64,000 nucleotides of DNA, taken from positions 1 to 64,000 of the forward strand of contig CAXTCJ010000004.1 of NCBI GenBank assembly GCA_964242215.1, in the 5' to 3' direction. Both the position numbers and the translations under genes were made by a program. The notes beneath the pieces were generated by a model that was not told the DNA's origin, searched no databases, and worked only from the letters and a program-made list of their open reading frames with translations. Below are positions 8,154 to 17,219 of this stretch, piece by piece. The DNA is from LMUY01 sp964242215. GTDB taxonomy: Bacteria; Pseudomonadota; Alphaproteobacteria; Acetobacterales; Acetobacteraceae. The stretch's first letter is position 1. Every line of letters starts with the position of its first letter.

Positions 8154-9599
8154 CTACCTCCCCACCCGCTCCGATAACCCCGCAGCCTTGCGCACGAAAT
8201 CCAGCGGCCCGCTGAAATCGAAACTATTGTAAACCGCCGCCAAATGATTGAAATGCGGTGCCTGGGCGAACTGCGCGAACGTCAGCCGATGCCCGGCATA
8301 ATCCGAATTCAGTAGATCCCGCGCAAACGCCAGCAACTTGCGGCGGTCCTCCGACTGCCAGTTCTCGTTCAGCGTATAGAACTTCCGTAGCCACTCGCCC
8401 GAACCAGCCGCCTCGAACGCGGCGCTGTTCGGTGTCACGCAAATCTGCCCGCCGCACAGTTCCCGCGCCGCGTGCATCATCGCCGGCAACCCCGAACAGG
8501 CGAACACCCGCCCGGCAAACAGCATCGATTGCTGCGGCATCAACAACCCCGCCGGGCTACGCTCCGCCATCGCGATCGAAGCTGTGAGGTGCGCGTTGAT
8601 CCCCTCGCGATAGCACACAAGGTCCGCCAGCTTCTCCCGCACGCTCTGCAGCTTGTCGAGCCCGGTCTGCTTGGCGTTCCACAATGCCGCGCCGATCATC
8701 ATGTCCGCCACGTACATCAGCCGCAGCACGAACGGGAACGCGGAATAACGGTGCAGCGTGCCGCGGATGAACTGTGCCGCGCGCGTGTGCCGATAGAAAA
8801 ACACGTCCTCCCAAGGGATCAGCACGTCGTCGAACACGACCAGCGCCTCCACCTCGTCAAACCGGTTGGCCAACGGATAATCCGCCGCCGGCCCCCGCCC
8901 GGCAAACCCTGCGCGGCACATGTGCTTCACGCCGGGTGCCCCCATCTTCACGATGCAGCCCACCGCGTAGTCGGACATTTTATCGTTCACCCACGCGCCG
9001 TAGGTCGGCTTTAGAAACGCCTGGTCGGCATAGGCGGAGGCGGTTTCATACTTCGCGCCGCGGATCACGATGCCGGCATCCGTCTCCCTCGTGACGTGCA
9101 CCATCAGGTCCGGATCCTGGTCCTGCGGTGCCACCGAGCGGTCCCCCTTCGGGTCGGTGTTCGCGGAGACATGGAACACATCGTTGTCGCGCACGGCCAG
9201 GATGTGGCGGTCGATGTTGTCGGCAAAATCCGGGCTGATCTCCGCCAGTACGTCGCGCCCGTCCTGCAGCGACCACATCTCGCCCACCGTCTCGTCGCCG
9301 ACGCGGGTGACGACGCCGCCGACATCCTTCAGCACTAAGTCGATCGCGTCGACCTTGTCCGCCCAGTCCTTCTGCTCGACCGGCGGCTTGTTGAAGATGG
9401 ACTTGCGTTCGTTGTCCGCGACGTAGGTCAGCGTGTCCTGGTGGGCGGCTTCGAACGCCATGTCGTACATGCGCGCCTTGATGTCGATGATCGGCCGCAG
9501 CGCCGGATGCTTGGTCACATCGGCCACACGCTCGCCATCGATCCACACCTCGCGGCCGTCCCGTATCCCGTCGCGATAGGCCTCACCCGTGCGGATCAT
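8154..9599 (-). CDS. HpaB-family FADH2-dependent monooxygenase
   Basis: Resembles the large component of 4-hydroxyphenylacetate 3-monooxygenase, which hydroxylates phenols ortho to OH with reduced FAD from a partner reductase. 481 aa, a normal length for the family. The N-terminus (MIRTGEAYRDGIRDGREVW) and the C-terminal CSGLPAMMHAARELCGGQ region are typical. The ATG at 9599 overlaps the upstream MFS stop by 4 nt (ATGA); a longer in-frame reading to 9896 runs inside that MFS gene and is rejected. No HpaC-type reductase is present. Family members also include pyrrole-2-carboxylate-type and chlorophenol oxygenases, so the substrate is open. The MFS neighbour suggests an imported organic acid. 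Confidence 0.85.
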   Translation of the reverse strand: MIRTGEAYRDGIRDGREVWIDGERVADVTKHPALRPIIDIKARMYDMAFEAAHQDTLTYVADNERKSIFNKPPVEQKDWADKVDAIDLVLKDVGGVVTRVGDETVGEMWSLQDGRDVLAEISPDFADNIDRHILAVRDNDVFHVSANTDPKGDRSVAPQDQDPDLMVHVTRETDAGIVIRGAKYETASAYADQAFLKPTYGAWVNDKMSDYAVGCIVKMGAPGVKHMCRAGFAGRGPAADYPLANRFDEVEALVVFDDVLIPWEDVFFYRHTRAAQFIRGTLHRYSAFPFVLRLMYVADMMIGAALWNAKQTGLDKLQSVREKLADLVCYREGINAHLTASIAMAERSPAGLLMPQQSMLFAGRVFACSGLPAMMHAARELCGGQICVTPNSAAFEAAGSGEWLRKFYTLNENWQSEDRRKLLAFARDLLNSDYAGHRLTFAQFAQAPHFNHLAAVYNSFDFSGPLDFVRKAAGLSERVGR

Positions 9600-10894
9600 C
9601 GCGCGAACTCCGGCATAACGCCGCGATCTGCCAGCGCATCCAGTGGCCGTTCCGGATGGATGAACAGCCACAGCACCGCCCCCGCGCCGCCCGCGATCGC
9701 GATGCCGAGCAATGCGCCGCTCCATCCGCCCGTCCATTGCACCAGCAACGCCGTGAACACCGGGCCCACGAAGCCCGCCGAGTTGCCCCAGCAATTCGCC
9801 CAGCCCGAGACGACGCCGGTGGCGCCCCGCCCCAGATCCTGCGTCGCCGACCAGATCGAGACCTGCGTCAGCCCGATCGCGCCCAGCGAAACGCACAGCA
9901 AACCCATCATCAACGGCACGTCCGCCGTGCGGGACGCGGCGATCAACGCCCCCGCGCTGACGACGAAGCCGATCATCGCCGCCGGTACCCGCGCGCGCCA
10001 GATCGAGCCCGTTTTGCGCTCGATCAGATCAGCCACCCGGCCGGCCACGAACACCATGACGAACAGCGCCACCCAGGGAAGCGACGCGTAGATCCCCATT
10101 TCCTTCAGCGACATGCCCCGCTCGCTCATGAGGTAAGTCGGGAGCCAGGTTGAATAGAAACTCTGCACCAGCACCAGGAAGAAATACTGCACTCCGATCG
10201 CCCAGAACCGGAACGAACCGAGGCAACGCAGGAACGAGTTGCGGTCGCCGGCCAATTCCACATCCTGCCCGGCGGCGATGTAGGCTGCTTCCCCCGGCGT
10301 GATCCGCGGGTGCTGCTTGGGGTCATCGCGGAACCAAGTCCACCAGGCCAGGCCTAAGACCACGCCGAGCGCACCGAACAGATAGAATGCCCACCGCCAG
10401 CCGAAGCTCGCGATCACTAGCGTGGTCAGCGGCGCCGCCGCGATCGGGCCGAGATAGAGGCCGCCGAGCAACACGGAATTGCCGCCGCTGCGCTCCTGCC
10501 GCGGGAACCAGCGTTTCAGCGCCATGATGGAGGCGGGCCAATCCGCCGACTGCCCGGCGCCGAGCAGCATGCGGATGCCGATGAACGACCCGACGCCCGA
10601 ACCGAGCGGCGTCGCGATCGTCAACACGGACCACAGCAGGTTCGCCCAGGCCAAGGCGAGCCGCGGACCGAACTTTTGTGCCAGCCAGCCGGCGGGAACC
10701 TGAAGCGCCGCGTAGGTCCACGAGAAGCTCGTCAGGATGAGGGACATCTGGAACAGCGTCAGGCCGTATTCGTGCTGGATGGTCGGCGCCGCTACGACGA
10801 TCGCCGTGCGGTCCAGCGACATGACGAAGGTGATGGGGCCGATCAGCCCGAACACCATCCACCAGCGCAGCCTACCCGGTCGACTTGCCATCAT
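9596..10894 (-). CDS. MFS transporter, anion:cation symporter type
   Basis: Twelve-helix inner-membrane carrier, 432 aa, of the ACS family that imports organic acids such as hydroxyphenylacetate, phthalate, tartrate or hexuronates by proton symport. The first helix holds the F-V-M-S-L-D-R-T motif typical of ACS members, and the 2-3 loop reads G-W-L-A-Q-K-F-G-P-R. AGGAGG lies 3-8 nt before the tandem ATGATG at 10894. It is the first gene of an operon with the HpaB-like monooxygenase (4-nt overlap), so it probably imports that enzyme's substrate (inference). It is divergent from the RraA-like gene, with a 56-bp gap. Confidence 0.87.
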   Translation of the reverse strand: MMASRPGRLRWWMVFGLIGPITFVMSLDRTAIVVAAPTIQHEYGLTLFQMSLILTSFSWTYAALQVPAGWLAQKFGPRLALAWANLLWSVLTIATPLGSGVGSFIGIRMLLGAGQSADWPASIMALKRWFPRQERSGGNSVLLGGLYLGPIAAAPLTTLVIASFGWRWAFYLFGALGVVLGLAWWTWFRDDPKQHPRITPGEAAYIAAGQDVELAGDRNSFLRCLGSFRFWAIGVQYFFLVLVQSFYSTWLPTYLMSERGMSLKEMGIYASLPWVALFVMVFVAGRVADLIERKTGSIWRARVPAAMIGFVVSAGALIAASRTADVPLMMGLLCVSLGAIGLTQVSIWSATQDLGRGATGVVSGWANCWGNSAGFVGPVFTALLVQWTGGWSGALLGIAIAGGAGAVLWLFIHPERPLDALADRGVMPEFAR

Positions 10895-10950
10895 GGCCCT
10901 CCTGTCTCCGTCACGCTATTCTGCGCGTGCGAGGTCGCAAAGGAGAAACC

Positions 10951-11610
10951 GTGGCAAAATATGAAATCGGCGCGATGCCGGACCAAATCAGCCCCGAAAT
11001 CGTGGCGCTGTTGGAACAGACGGAATGCGCCACCGTCGGCCATTGGCGCCACTGGGGCTTCTGCGACCGCCGAATCCAGCCGCTGCTACGCAAACGCCGG
11101 GTTGTCGGCACCGCCGTGACGGTGATGATCCCCGGCCCGGATTCCACCGCGCTGCATCACGCGCTCGGCCTGCTGCGACCCGGCGACGTCTTGTTGGTGG
11201 ACCGTTTAGGCGACGACCGCCATGCCTGCTGGGGCGGCGGCGTTACGGTCGCAGCGAAGGCGGCGGGCGCCGTCGCCGGCGTGGTGGACGGCCCATGCAC
11301 CGACCTCGAGGAAGTGGAGGCGTCCGACTTCCCAATGTGGTCCCGCGGCATCGCCCCGATCACGACGCGGCTGTATGATCTCGGCGGCCGCATCAACATG
11401 CCCATCAGCATCGGCGGCGTTGTGGTGATGCCCGGCGACGCCGTGCTGTGCGACGACACCGGCGTTCTGGTGCTGCCGCCGGGCGAGGCCGAAGCCGAAG
11501 CGCGCCGCGCGATCGAGACCCAGGCCCGCGGCCTCGCCACCCAGGACCGCGTTGCCAGGGGCGAGAAACTCGGCGCCATCTCCGGTGCCACCGCCAAAGT
11601 CCTAGCCTAA
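10951..11610 (+). CDS. RraA-fold protein / HMG-aldolase-like
   Basis: Belongs to the RraA/HMG aldolase fold, whose enzymes are Mg-dependent aldolases or decarboxylases of 4-hydroxy-4-methyl-2-oxoglutarate and oxaloacetate. 219 aa from GTG 10951, chosen because AAAGGAG (10939-10945) lies 5 nt before it; a longer reading from 10885 runs into the divergent MFS gene. The active-site stretch reads V-V-D-G-P-C-T-D, whereas aldolases of this family usually have D-G-x-x-R-D. The metal-binding Asp is kept but the substrate/catalytic Arg is Thr, so classical aldolase activity is doubtful. The second part (INMPISIGGVVVMPGDAV) is standard for the fold. Confidence 0.8.
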   Translation: MAKYEIGAMPDQISPEIVALLEQTECATVGHWRHWGFCDRRIQPLLRKRRVVGTAVTVMIPGPDSTALHHALGLLRPGDVLLVDRLGDDRHACWGGGVTVAAKAAGAVAGVVDGPCTDLEEVEASDFPMWSRGIAPITTRLYDLGGRINMPISIGGVVVMPGDAVLCDDTGVLVLPPGEAEAEARRAIETQARGLATQDRVARGEKLGAISGATAKVLA

Positions 11611-11627
11611 CCCGCAATCGGCAATTG

Positions 11628-11706
11628 ATCCTCCTCCCGCGTAGCGGGGGTGGGGGACCATGCGAGGCATGGTGGAGGGGGCGGGCAGCACGCACCCTCC
11701 CACCAT
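11628..11706. repeat. Hairpin repeat, family C copy 2
   Basis: About 79 bp between the convergent RraA-like and cyclodeaminase-like genes. It shares ATCCTCC, the GGGGGACCATG...CATGGTGGAGGGGGCGGG core and CACCCTCCC with copy 1, but lacks that copy's right-hand inverted end. Confidence 0.65.
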
Positions 11707-11718
11707 GAATCCCCAGGA

Positions 11719-12735
11719 TCAGCAGAACCGCAGCCGCTGCCCGACCCCGAGTTGCTTCGCCTTCTCCAGCATCGCATGCCCAAGCGCGATGTCCGACAAA
11801 GACAGTCCACGATGCCAAAATAGAATACGCTCGTCCTCCGTCTCGCGCCCCGGCTTCAACCCCGCCACGATCTGGCCCATCTCCGCATACAGCGTCTGCT
11901 CGCTCAGCTTGCCGGCGTCGACGTGCGGGCGCAACGCTCCCCATTTGCTGTTGGCGCACTGGCCCCAATCGTCGACGATCAGCTTGGACATGATGTCCGT
12001 CAGATCGAACTCGACGGCGCTCTGCGTGCCATAGGGCATCACCAGCGCGCCCGGCTTGATCCAACTGGTCTTCAGCAGCGGCTCCGGCTCGACCAGGCGC
12101 GAAGCCTCGACGACGATATCCGCCCCCTCCAACGCCGACTGCCAATCCTCGGTGGCGACCACCAGCTTGCCGAGATCCTGCGTCAGCCGCTCGGCAAACG
12201 CGTTGCGGCTTTCCGGGCGGCGCGAATGCACACGGATCTCGTCGAAATGGAACAGGCTATCCAGCAACCGCACGTTCCAATAGGCCGAGCCACGCGCACC
12301 GATATGGCCCAGGATCTTGCTATCCTTGCGCGCAAGGTATTTCGCCCCGACCGCCGTCACGGCACCGGTACGCATGTCGGTGATGCCAGATGCCTCGATG
12401 ATGGCCTTAGGCGCACCCATGGTCGGATCCAGCAGCAGCAGGGTCGCGAGCTCGCTGGGGTAGCCGAGTTGATAGTTGTCGACAAAATCCCCCACCACCT
12501 TGACGCCGGCCCGGTTGACCTCCGCCCCGATCGCCCCGCGCAGCACGTTGAAATGCCCCCGCGCCACCCCCGGCTCGAGAAACACGCGGGGCTGGATGTA
12601 GGTCTGGCCTTCCCCCTGCAGCCGCAACTGGTTCTCGATCGCGCCGATGATCTCGGCATCCGTCAGGTGAAGCTCCTCGACGTCGAACCGGTTCAGGAAA
12701 TCGATATAGACCGGCGGCATATGCGATGTGGACAC
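11719..12735 (-). CDS. Ornithine cyclodeaminase / mu-crystallin family protein
   Basis: NAD(P)-dependent family that includes ornithine cyclodeaminase, alanine dehydrogenase and ketimine reductases. 338 aa from GTG 12735, which has GGAGA about 6 nt upstream; ATG 12720 is the alternative, and a longer reading from 12789 overlaps hutU. The dimer/substrate half is followed by the hinge R-T-G-A-V-T-A-V-G-A-K-Y-L-A near residue 125 and a Rossmann segment I-L-G-H-I-G-A-R-G-S-A, where the usual G-x-G-x-Q is altered. It is the last gene downstream of hutU on the same strand, 14 bp away, so it is probably part of the hut operon. Ornithine itself need not be the substrate. Confidence 0.78.
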   Translation of the reverse strand: MSTSHMPPVYIDFLNRFDVEELHLTDAEIIGAIENQLRLQGEGQTYIQPRVFLEPGVARGHFNVLRGAIGAEVNRAGVKVVGDFVDNYQLGYPSELATLLLLDPTMGAPKAIIEASGITDMRTGAVTAVGAKYLARKDSKILGHIGARGSAYWNVRLLDSLFHFDEIRVHSRRPESRNAFAERLTQDLGKLVVATEDWQSALEGADIVVEASRLVEPEPLLKTSWIKPGALVMPYGTQSAVEFDLTDIMSKLIVDDWGQCANSKWGALRPHVDAGKLSEQTLYAEMGQIVAGLKPGRETEDERILFWHRGLSLSDIALGHAMLEKAKQLGVGQRLRFC

Positions 12736-12749
12736 TTCTATCTCCGCTT

Positions 12750-14411
12750 TTAAAGCCCCGGCAAATCCAACCCATGCTCCCGCGCGCAATCGATCGCGCT
12801 CTCATACCCGGCGTCCGCATGGCGCATCACGCCGCTTGCTGGGTCGTTCCACAGGACGCGGGCGAGGCGTTGCGCGGCCGCCTCGGTGCCGTCGGCCACG
12901 ATCACCATGCCGGCGTGCTGCGAGTAGCCGATCCCCACGCCGCCGCCATGATGCAGGCTGACCCAAGTGGCGCCCGAGGCACAGTTCAGCAATGCGTTCA
13001 GCATTGGCCAATCGGACACCGCATCCGACCCGTCCCGCATCGCCTCCGTCTCCCGGTTGGGGCTGGCGACCGACCCGCTGTCGAGGTGGTCGCGTCCGAT
13101 CACGATCGGGGCGGAAACCTCGCCGCTCGCCACCATCTCGTTGAAGGCCAGGCCTAAGCGGTGTCGGTCGCCGAGGCCCACCCAACAGATGCGCGCGGGC
13201 AATCCCTGGAAGGCAATTCGCTCGCGCGCCATATCCAACCAGCGATGCAGCGGGGCGTTGTCCGGCAGCAACTCCTTCACGCGGGCATCGGTGCGATAGA
13301 TGTCCTCCGGGTCGCCGGACAGCGCGACCCAGCGGAACGGGCCAACGCCGCGGCAGAACAGCGGCCGGATGTAGGCTGGAACGAAGCCAGGAAAGGCGAA
13401 GGCGTCGTCCACCCCCTCCTCCCGCGCCATCTGGCGAATGTTGTTGCCGTAATCGACCGTGGGCACGCCCATGCGATGGAAGTCGAGCATCGCCCGAACG
13501 TGCACGGCCATGGACTTTTTCGCGGCCGACGTCACGCCCGCCGGGTCGCGGGCCCGGCGCTCCTCCCACTCGGCAACGCTCCATCCGCCGGGCAGGTAAC
13601 CGTTCAGCGGGTCGTGGGCCGAGGTCTGGTCGGTGACGATATCCGGCAGCACGCCGCGCCGCACCAGCTCCGGGAAAACGTCGGCGGCATTGCCCAGCAG
13701 TCCGACCGAGACAGCCCGGCGCTCAGCGCAGGCGCTTTGGATGATCCTCAACGCCTCGTCCAGATCGGCGGCCTGCGTATCCAAGTAGCGCGTCCGCAGC
13801 CGCATTTCGATCCGGCTCGGTTGGCACTCCACGGCCAGCATGCATGCCCCGGCCATGGTGGCGGCCAGCGGCTGCGCACCGCCCATGCCGCCCAGCCCGG
13901 CGGTCAGGATCCAACGCCCCTCGAGGCTGCCGCCATAATGCTGCCGGCCCGCTTCGACGAAGGTCTCGTACGTGCCCTGCACGATTCCCTGACTGCCGAT
14001 ATAGATCCACGACCCGGCGGTCATCTGGCCGTACATCATGAGGCCGCGCCTATCGAGCTCGTGGAAGTGCTCCCACGTCGCCCAGTGCGGCACGAGGTTC
14101 GAATTCGCGATCAGCACTCGGGGCGCATCGGCATGGGTCCGGAACACGCCCACAGGTTTGCCGGATTGCACGAGCAGCGTCTCGTCCCCCTCCAGCCGCC
14201 GCAGGCCGGCGACGATGCGGTCGAAACTGTCCCAGTCCCGCGCGGCGCGGCCAATGCCGCCGTACACGACGAGTTCCTCCGGCCGCTCCGCCACCTCGGC
14301 GTCGAGGTTGTTCATCAGCATCCGTAACGGCGCTTCGGTCTGCCAGGATTTAGCCGTCAACACCGGCCCCCGGTCGGCGCGGATGTGGCGGGCATAGTCC
14401 AGCCGGGTCAT
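12750..14411 (-). CDS. hutU: Urocanate hydratase
   Basis: Second step of histidine degradation: adds water to urocanate using tightly bound NAD+ as electrophile, giving imidazolonepropionate. 553 aa, the normal length. The NAD site G-L-G-G-M-G-G-A-Q-P is near residue 176, and the urocanase signature around R-I-C-W-V-G-L-G-D-R has the active-site Cys at residue 409, equivalent to Cys410 of Pseudomonas putida. A perfect AAGGAGGT lies about 5 nt before the ATG, inside the end of hutH, with which it overlaps by 4 nt. Confidence 0.97.
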   Translation of the reverse strand: MTRLDYARHIRADRGPVLTAKSWQTEAPLRMLMNNLDAEVAERPEELVVYGGIGRAARDWDSFDRIVAGLRRLEGDETLLVQSGKPVGVFRTHADAPRVLIANSNLVPHWATWEHFHELDRRGLMMYGQMTAGSWIYIGSQGIVQGTYETFVEAGRQHYGGSLEGRWILTAGLGGMGGAQPLAATMAGACMLAVECQPSRIEMRLRTRYLDTQAADLDEALRIIQSACAERRAVSVGLLGNAADVFPELVRRGVLPDIVTDQTSAHDPLNGYLPGGWSVAEWEERRARDPAGVTSAAKKSMAVHVRAMLDFHRMGVPTVDYGNNIRQMAREEGVDDAFAFPGFVPAYIRPLFCRGVGPFRWVALSGDPEDIYRTDARVKELLPDNAPLHRWLDMARERIAFQGLPARICWVGLGDRHRLGLAFNEMVASGEVSAPIVIGRDHLDSGSVASPNRETEAMRDGSDAVSDWPMLNALLNCASGATWVSLHHGGGVGIGYSQHAGMVIVADGTEAAAQRLARVLWNDPASGVMRHADAGYESAIDCAREHGLDLPGL

Positions 14412-15934
14412 GTCAGACCTCCTTGCAGGCCGGGTAACACGACGCCCGGCGGCACGATGTCACCCACCATCGCCGTCGCCGCCGCGATGTCGGGCGCCAT
14501 GGCACGATCGGTCTCGAGCTTAGGTACAACCTCGCGCAGCCGGGCGCGGACATGCTCCAGCGGCGGGCTTGAGCGCAGCGGCGCATGGAAGTCGCAGCCC
14601 TGCGAACCGGCGAGCAATTCTATCCCGAGGATCGCCGCCAAATTCGCCGCCATCGGCAGCAGCCGGCGGGCGCCATGGGCGGCCATCGACACATGATCCT
14701 CCTGGTTGGCGGAGGTGGGAATGCTGTCGACGCTGGCAGGGGTGGCGCGCTGCTTGTTCTCGGACACCAGAGCCGCTGCCGTCACCTGCGGGATCATGAA
14801 GCCGGAATTCAGCCCAGGCCGCGGCGTCAGGAAAGCGGGTAGGCCGGAGAGCGCTGGGTCGATCAGCATGGCAATGCGGCGCTCGGCGATGCTGCCGATC
14901 TCGCAGATCGCCAAGGCGATCATGTCGGCGGCGAACGCGACTGGTTCGGCATGAAAATTCCCGCCGGACAGCACCTCGTCCTCCGCCGCAAAGATCAGCG
15001 GATTATCGGACACACCGTTTGCCTCCGTGCCCAACGTGGCGGCGGCCTGACGAAGCACATCCAGCGCCGCGCCCATCACCTGCGGCTGGCAGCGCAGGCA
15101 GTACGGGTCCTGCACTCGCTCGTCGCCGACCAGGTGCGACTGCCGTATGGCACTCCCCGCGATCAGGCCGCGCAGCGCCGCAGCCGCGTCGATCTGCCCG
15201 GCGTGCCGGCGCAAGGCGTGAATGCGCGGATCGAACGGCGTGTCGGAGCCGCGCGCCGCGTCGGTGGACAGCGCGCCGGTCACCAGCCCGGCCTGCAGCA
15301 GCGCGTCGGCCTCGAATAACCCGGCCAGTGCAAAGGCGGTGGAGAATTGGGTGCCATTCAGCATCGCCAACCCCTCCTTCGGCCCGAGCACAACCGGCGT
15401 CAGCCCGGCCCGCGCCAACGCCTCCGCACCGGGCAGCACTTCGTCGTTCAACCGCGCCTCGCCGTAGCCGATCATCACCGCGGTCATGTGCGCGAGCGGC
15501 GCCAGATCCCCGGACGCGCCAACCGATCCCTGCACCGGCACCACCGGTAGCACGCCGCGCGCCAGCATCGCCTCCAGCAGGTTCAGCACGTCCGGCCGCA
15601 CGCCGGAGGCACCCTGCGCGAGGCTGCATAGCTTCAGCGCCATCATCAACCGCAACACCGCTGCCGGCATCGGCTCGCCCACGCCGGCAGAATGCGACAG
15701 CACGATATTGAGCTGCAATTGCGCCAGTTCCTCGGAGTCGATGCGAACCGAGGCGAGCTTCCCAAACCCGGTGTTGATCCCGTACACCGGCTCGCCCCGC
15801 GCCAGGATCCGGCCCAGCGAGGCGGCACCAGCCTCCACCGCGCCGTAGCAGGTCGGACTGAGCGCAATGGGCGCGCCGCGGTAGACCCTGCGCCAATGGT
15901 CGAGCGGCACCGCACCGGGCAACAGCGTGATCAT
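14408..15934 (-). CDS. hutH: Histidine ammonia-lyase
   Basis: First step of histidine degradation: removes ammonia from L-histidine to give urocanate. 508 aa from ATG 15934, which overlaps the hutI stop by 4 nt; a longer frame reaching 16189 lies inside hutI and is not used. The MIO electrophile precursor Ala-Ser-Gly is at residues 140-142 in G-S-V-G-A-S-G-D-L-A-P-L, and the Tyr of Y-G-I-N-T-G-F-G (residues 51-58) is the conserved catalytic one. The middle gene of hutI-hutH-hutU, all coupled by 4-nt overlaps. Confidence 0.97.
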   Translation of the reverse strand: MITLLPGAVPLDHWRRVYRGAPIALSPTCYGAVEAGAASLGRILARGEPVYGINTGFGKLASVRIDSEELAQLQLNIVLSHSAGVGEPMPAAVLRLMMALKLCSLAQGASGVRPDVLNLLEAMLARGVLPVVPVQGSVGASGDLAPLAHMTAVMIGYGEARLNDEVLPGAEALARAGLTPVVLGPKEGLAMLNGTQFSTAFALAGLFEADALLQAGLVTGALSTDAARGSDTPFDPRIHALRRHAGQIDAAAALRGLIAGSAIRQSHLVGDERVQDPYCLRCQPQVMGAALDVLRQAAATLGTEANGVSDNPLIFAAEDEVLSGGNFHAEPVAFAADMIALAICEIGSIAERRIAMLIDPALSGLPAFLTPRPGLNSGFMIPQVTAAALVSENKQRATPASVDSIPTSANQEDHVSMAAHGARRLLPMAANLAAILGIELLAGSQGCDFHAPLRSSPPLEHVRARLREVVPKLETDRAMAPDIAAATAMVGDIVPPGVVLPGLQGGLT

Positions 15935-17133
15935 GCGCCTCTCCAAACACGGCGGTGCAGCGGGTTGAAGCCGATGCGCCAAACCAACTCCGCGGGCGAG
16001 CCGATGTCCCAGATGGCGAGGTCGCACCACGTGCCCGCTACCAGCCTGCCGCGGTCGGTCAGGCCCAATGCGGCGGCCGCGTTGCGGGTCACGGCGGCGA
16101 CGCACTCCTCCACCGTCAAGCGGAACAACGTGGCCCCCATATTCATCGCCAGCAGCAGCGAGGTCATCGGCGAGGAGCCCGGATTGCAATCGGTTGCAAG
16201 GGCTATCCTAACTCCGTGACGGCGCAACGCGTCAACCGGCGGCACGTGGCGCTCGCGCAGGGTATAGAATGCGCCGGGCAATAGCACGGCCACGGTTCCG
16301 GCGGAGCCCATAGCCGCCGCGCCCGACTCCGAGGCGTATTCCAGGTGGTCGGCCGACAGCGCGCCATATCGCGCCGCCAACGCCGCGCCGCCGCCATCCG
16401 AAAGCTGGTCGGCATGCAACTTCACCGGCAAGTGCAGCGCCCGGGCCGCGTCGAACAACCGGGCCACCTGGTCCGGGCTGAAGGCGACGGTCTCGCAGAA
16501 CGCGTCCACCGCATCCGCCAACCTGGCGGCGGCGATCGCGGGCAGCGCCTCACGGCAGAGGGCGTCGATATAGCCGTCCGCATCGCCCGCATACTCCGGC
16601 GGGATCGCATGCGCACCCAAGTAGCTGGTCACGACACTCACCGGGCGCTGGGTGCCGAGGCTGCGGGCCGCGCGCAGCATCCTTGCCTCCGCGGCCGGGT
16701 CCAGACCGTAGCCGGATTTGATCTCGACCGTCGTCACGCCCTCGCGCAGCAGTGCATCCAGCCGCGGCAGGCTCTGCGCGACGAGGCCCGCTTCATCAGC
16801 GGTCCGCACGGCGCGGACGGTGGACAGGATGCCGCCGCCGGCACGGGCGATCTCCGCGTAACTCGCACCGGCGAGCCGCAGTGCGAATTCTTCCGCGCGA
16901 TCACCGGCGTGGACGAGATGGGTGTGGCAATCGATCAGCCCCGGCGTGATCCAGCGGCCTTCGCAATCGACCGAGGCTGCCGTGTCATAACCCGGCAAAT
17001 CCGCCTCGGCGCCGGCGAACACAATGCGGCCGTTCTCGCAGACGATCGCGCCGCCCTCGATGATGCCAAGGCCCGCGCGCTGTGGATCCAGCGTTGCGAG
17101 GCGTGCATTGCGGAATACGCTGACGGCCCGCAT
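15931..17133 (-). CDS. hutI: Imidazolonepropionase
   Basis: Third step of histidine degradation: hydrolyses 4-imidazolone-5-propionate to N-formimidoyl-glutamate. 400 aa, amidohydrolase superfamily with a composite beta-sandwich and TIM barrel. Metal ligands H70 and H72 in P-G-L-I-D-C-H-T-H-L; H-A-D-Q-L-S-D and A-T-D-C-N-P-G-S-S supply the remaining ligands and the catalytic Asp. ATG 17133 has GGAGGT 4-5 nt upstream; the longer reading to 17328 crosses into the divergent hutF and is rejected. It leads the leftward hut operon and is divergent from hutF across a short gap with a probable HutC operator. Confidence 0.96.
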   Translation of the reverse strand: MRAVSVFRNARLATLDPQRAGLGIIEGGAIVCENGRIVFAGAEADLPGYDTAASVDCEGRWITPGLIDCHTHLVHAGDRAEEFALRLAGASYAEIARAGGGILSTVRAVRTADEAGLVAQSLPRLDALLREGVTTVEIKSGYGLDPAAEARMLRAARSLGTQRPVSVVTSYLGAHAIPPEYAGDADGYIDALCREALPAIAAARLADAVDAFCETVAFSPDQVARLFDAARALHLPVKLHADQLSDGGGAALAARYGALSADHLEYASESGAAAMGSAGTVAVLLPGAFYTLRERHVPPVDALRRHGVRIALATDCNPGSSPMTSLLLAMNMGATLFRLTVEECVAAVTRNAAAALGLTDRGRLVAGTWCDLAIWDIGSPAELVWRIGFNPLHRRVWRGA

Positions 17134-17162
17134 GCCACCTCCCCGTTGCCCGGCGTCGATGC

Positions 17163-17178
17163 TTATGTCTATACGTAA
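17163..17178. promoter_or_regulatory. Probable HutC operator in hutI-hutF gap
   Basis: The 16-mer TTATGTCTATACGTAA is an imperfect palindrome (14 of 16 positions self-complementary) in the 86-bp divergent gap. Its minus strand contains CGTATAGACAT, close to the GTATAGACA-type core I recall for HutC operators in proteobacteria. A closely related site lies at 19315-19328, after hutC. Binding here would repress both hut transcripts until urocanate releases HutC. Confidence 0.7.
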
Positions 17179-17219
17179 TCCACGCCGGGCTTGTCCAGCG
17201 CCGTGTTGCGGAGGGTTGC

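Noticed and set aside
13161..14327. Plus-strand frame of 388 codons across hutU
   Set aside because: Shadow of hutU, His/Arg/Gln-rich composition, no recognised motif.
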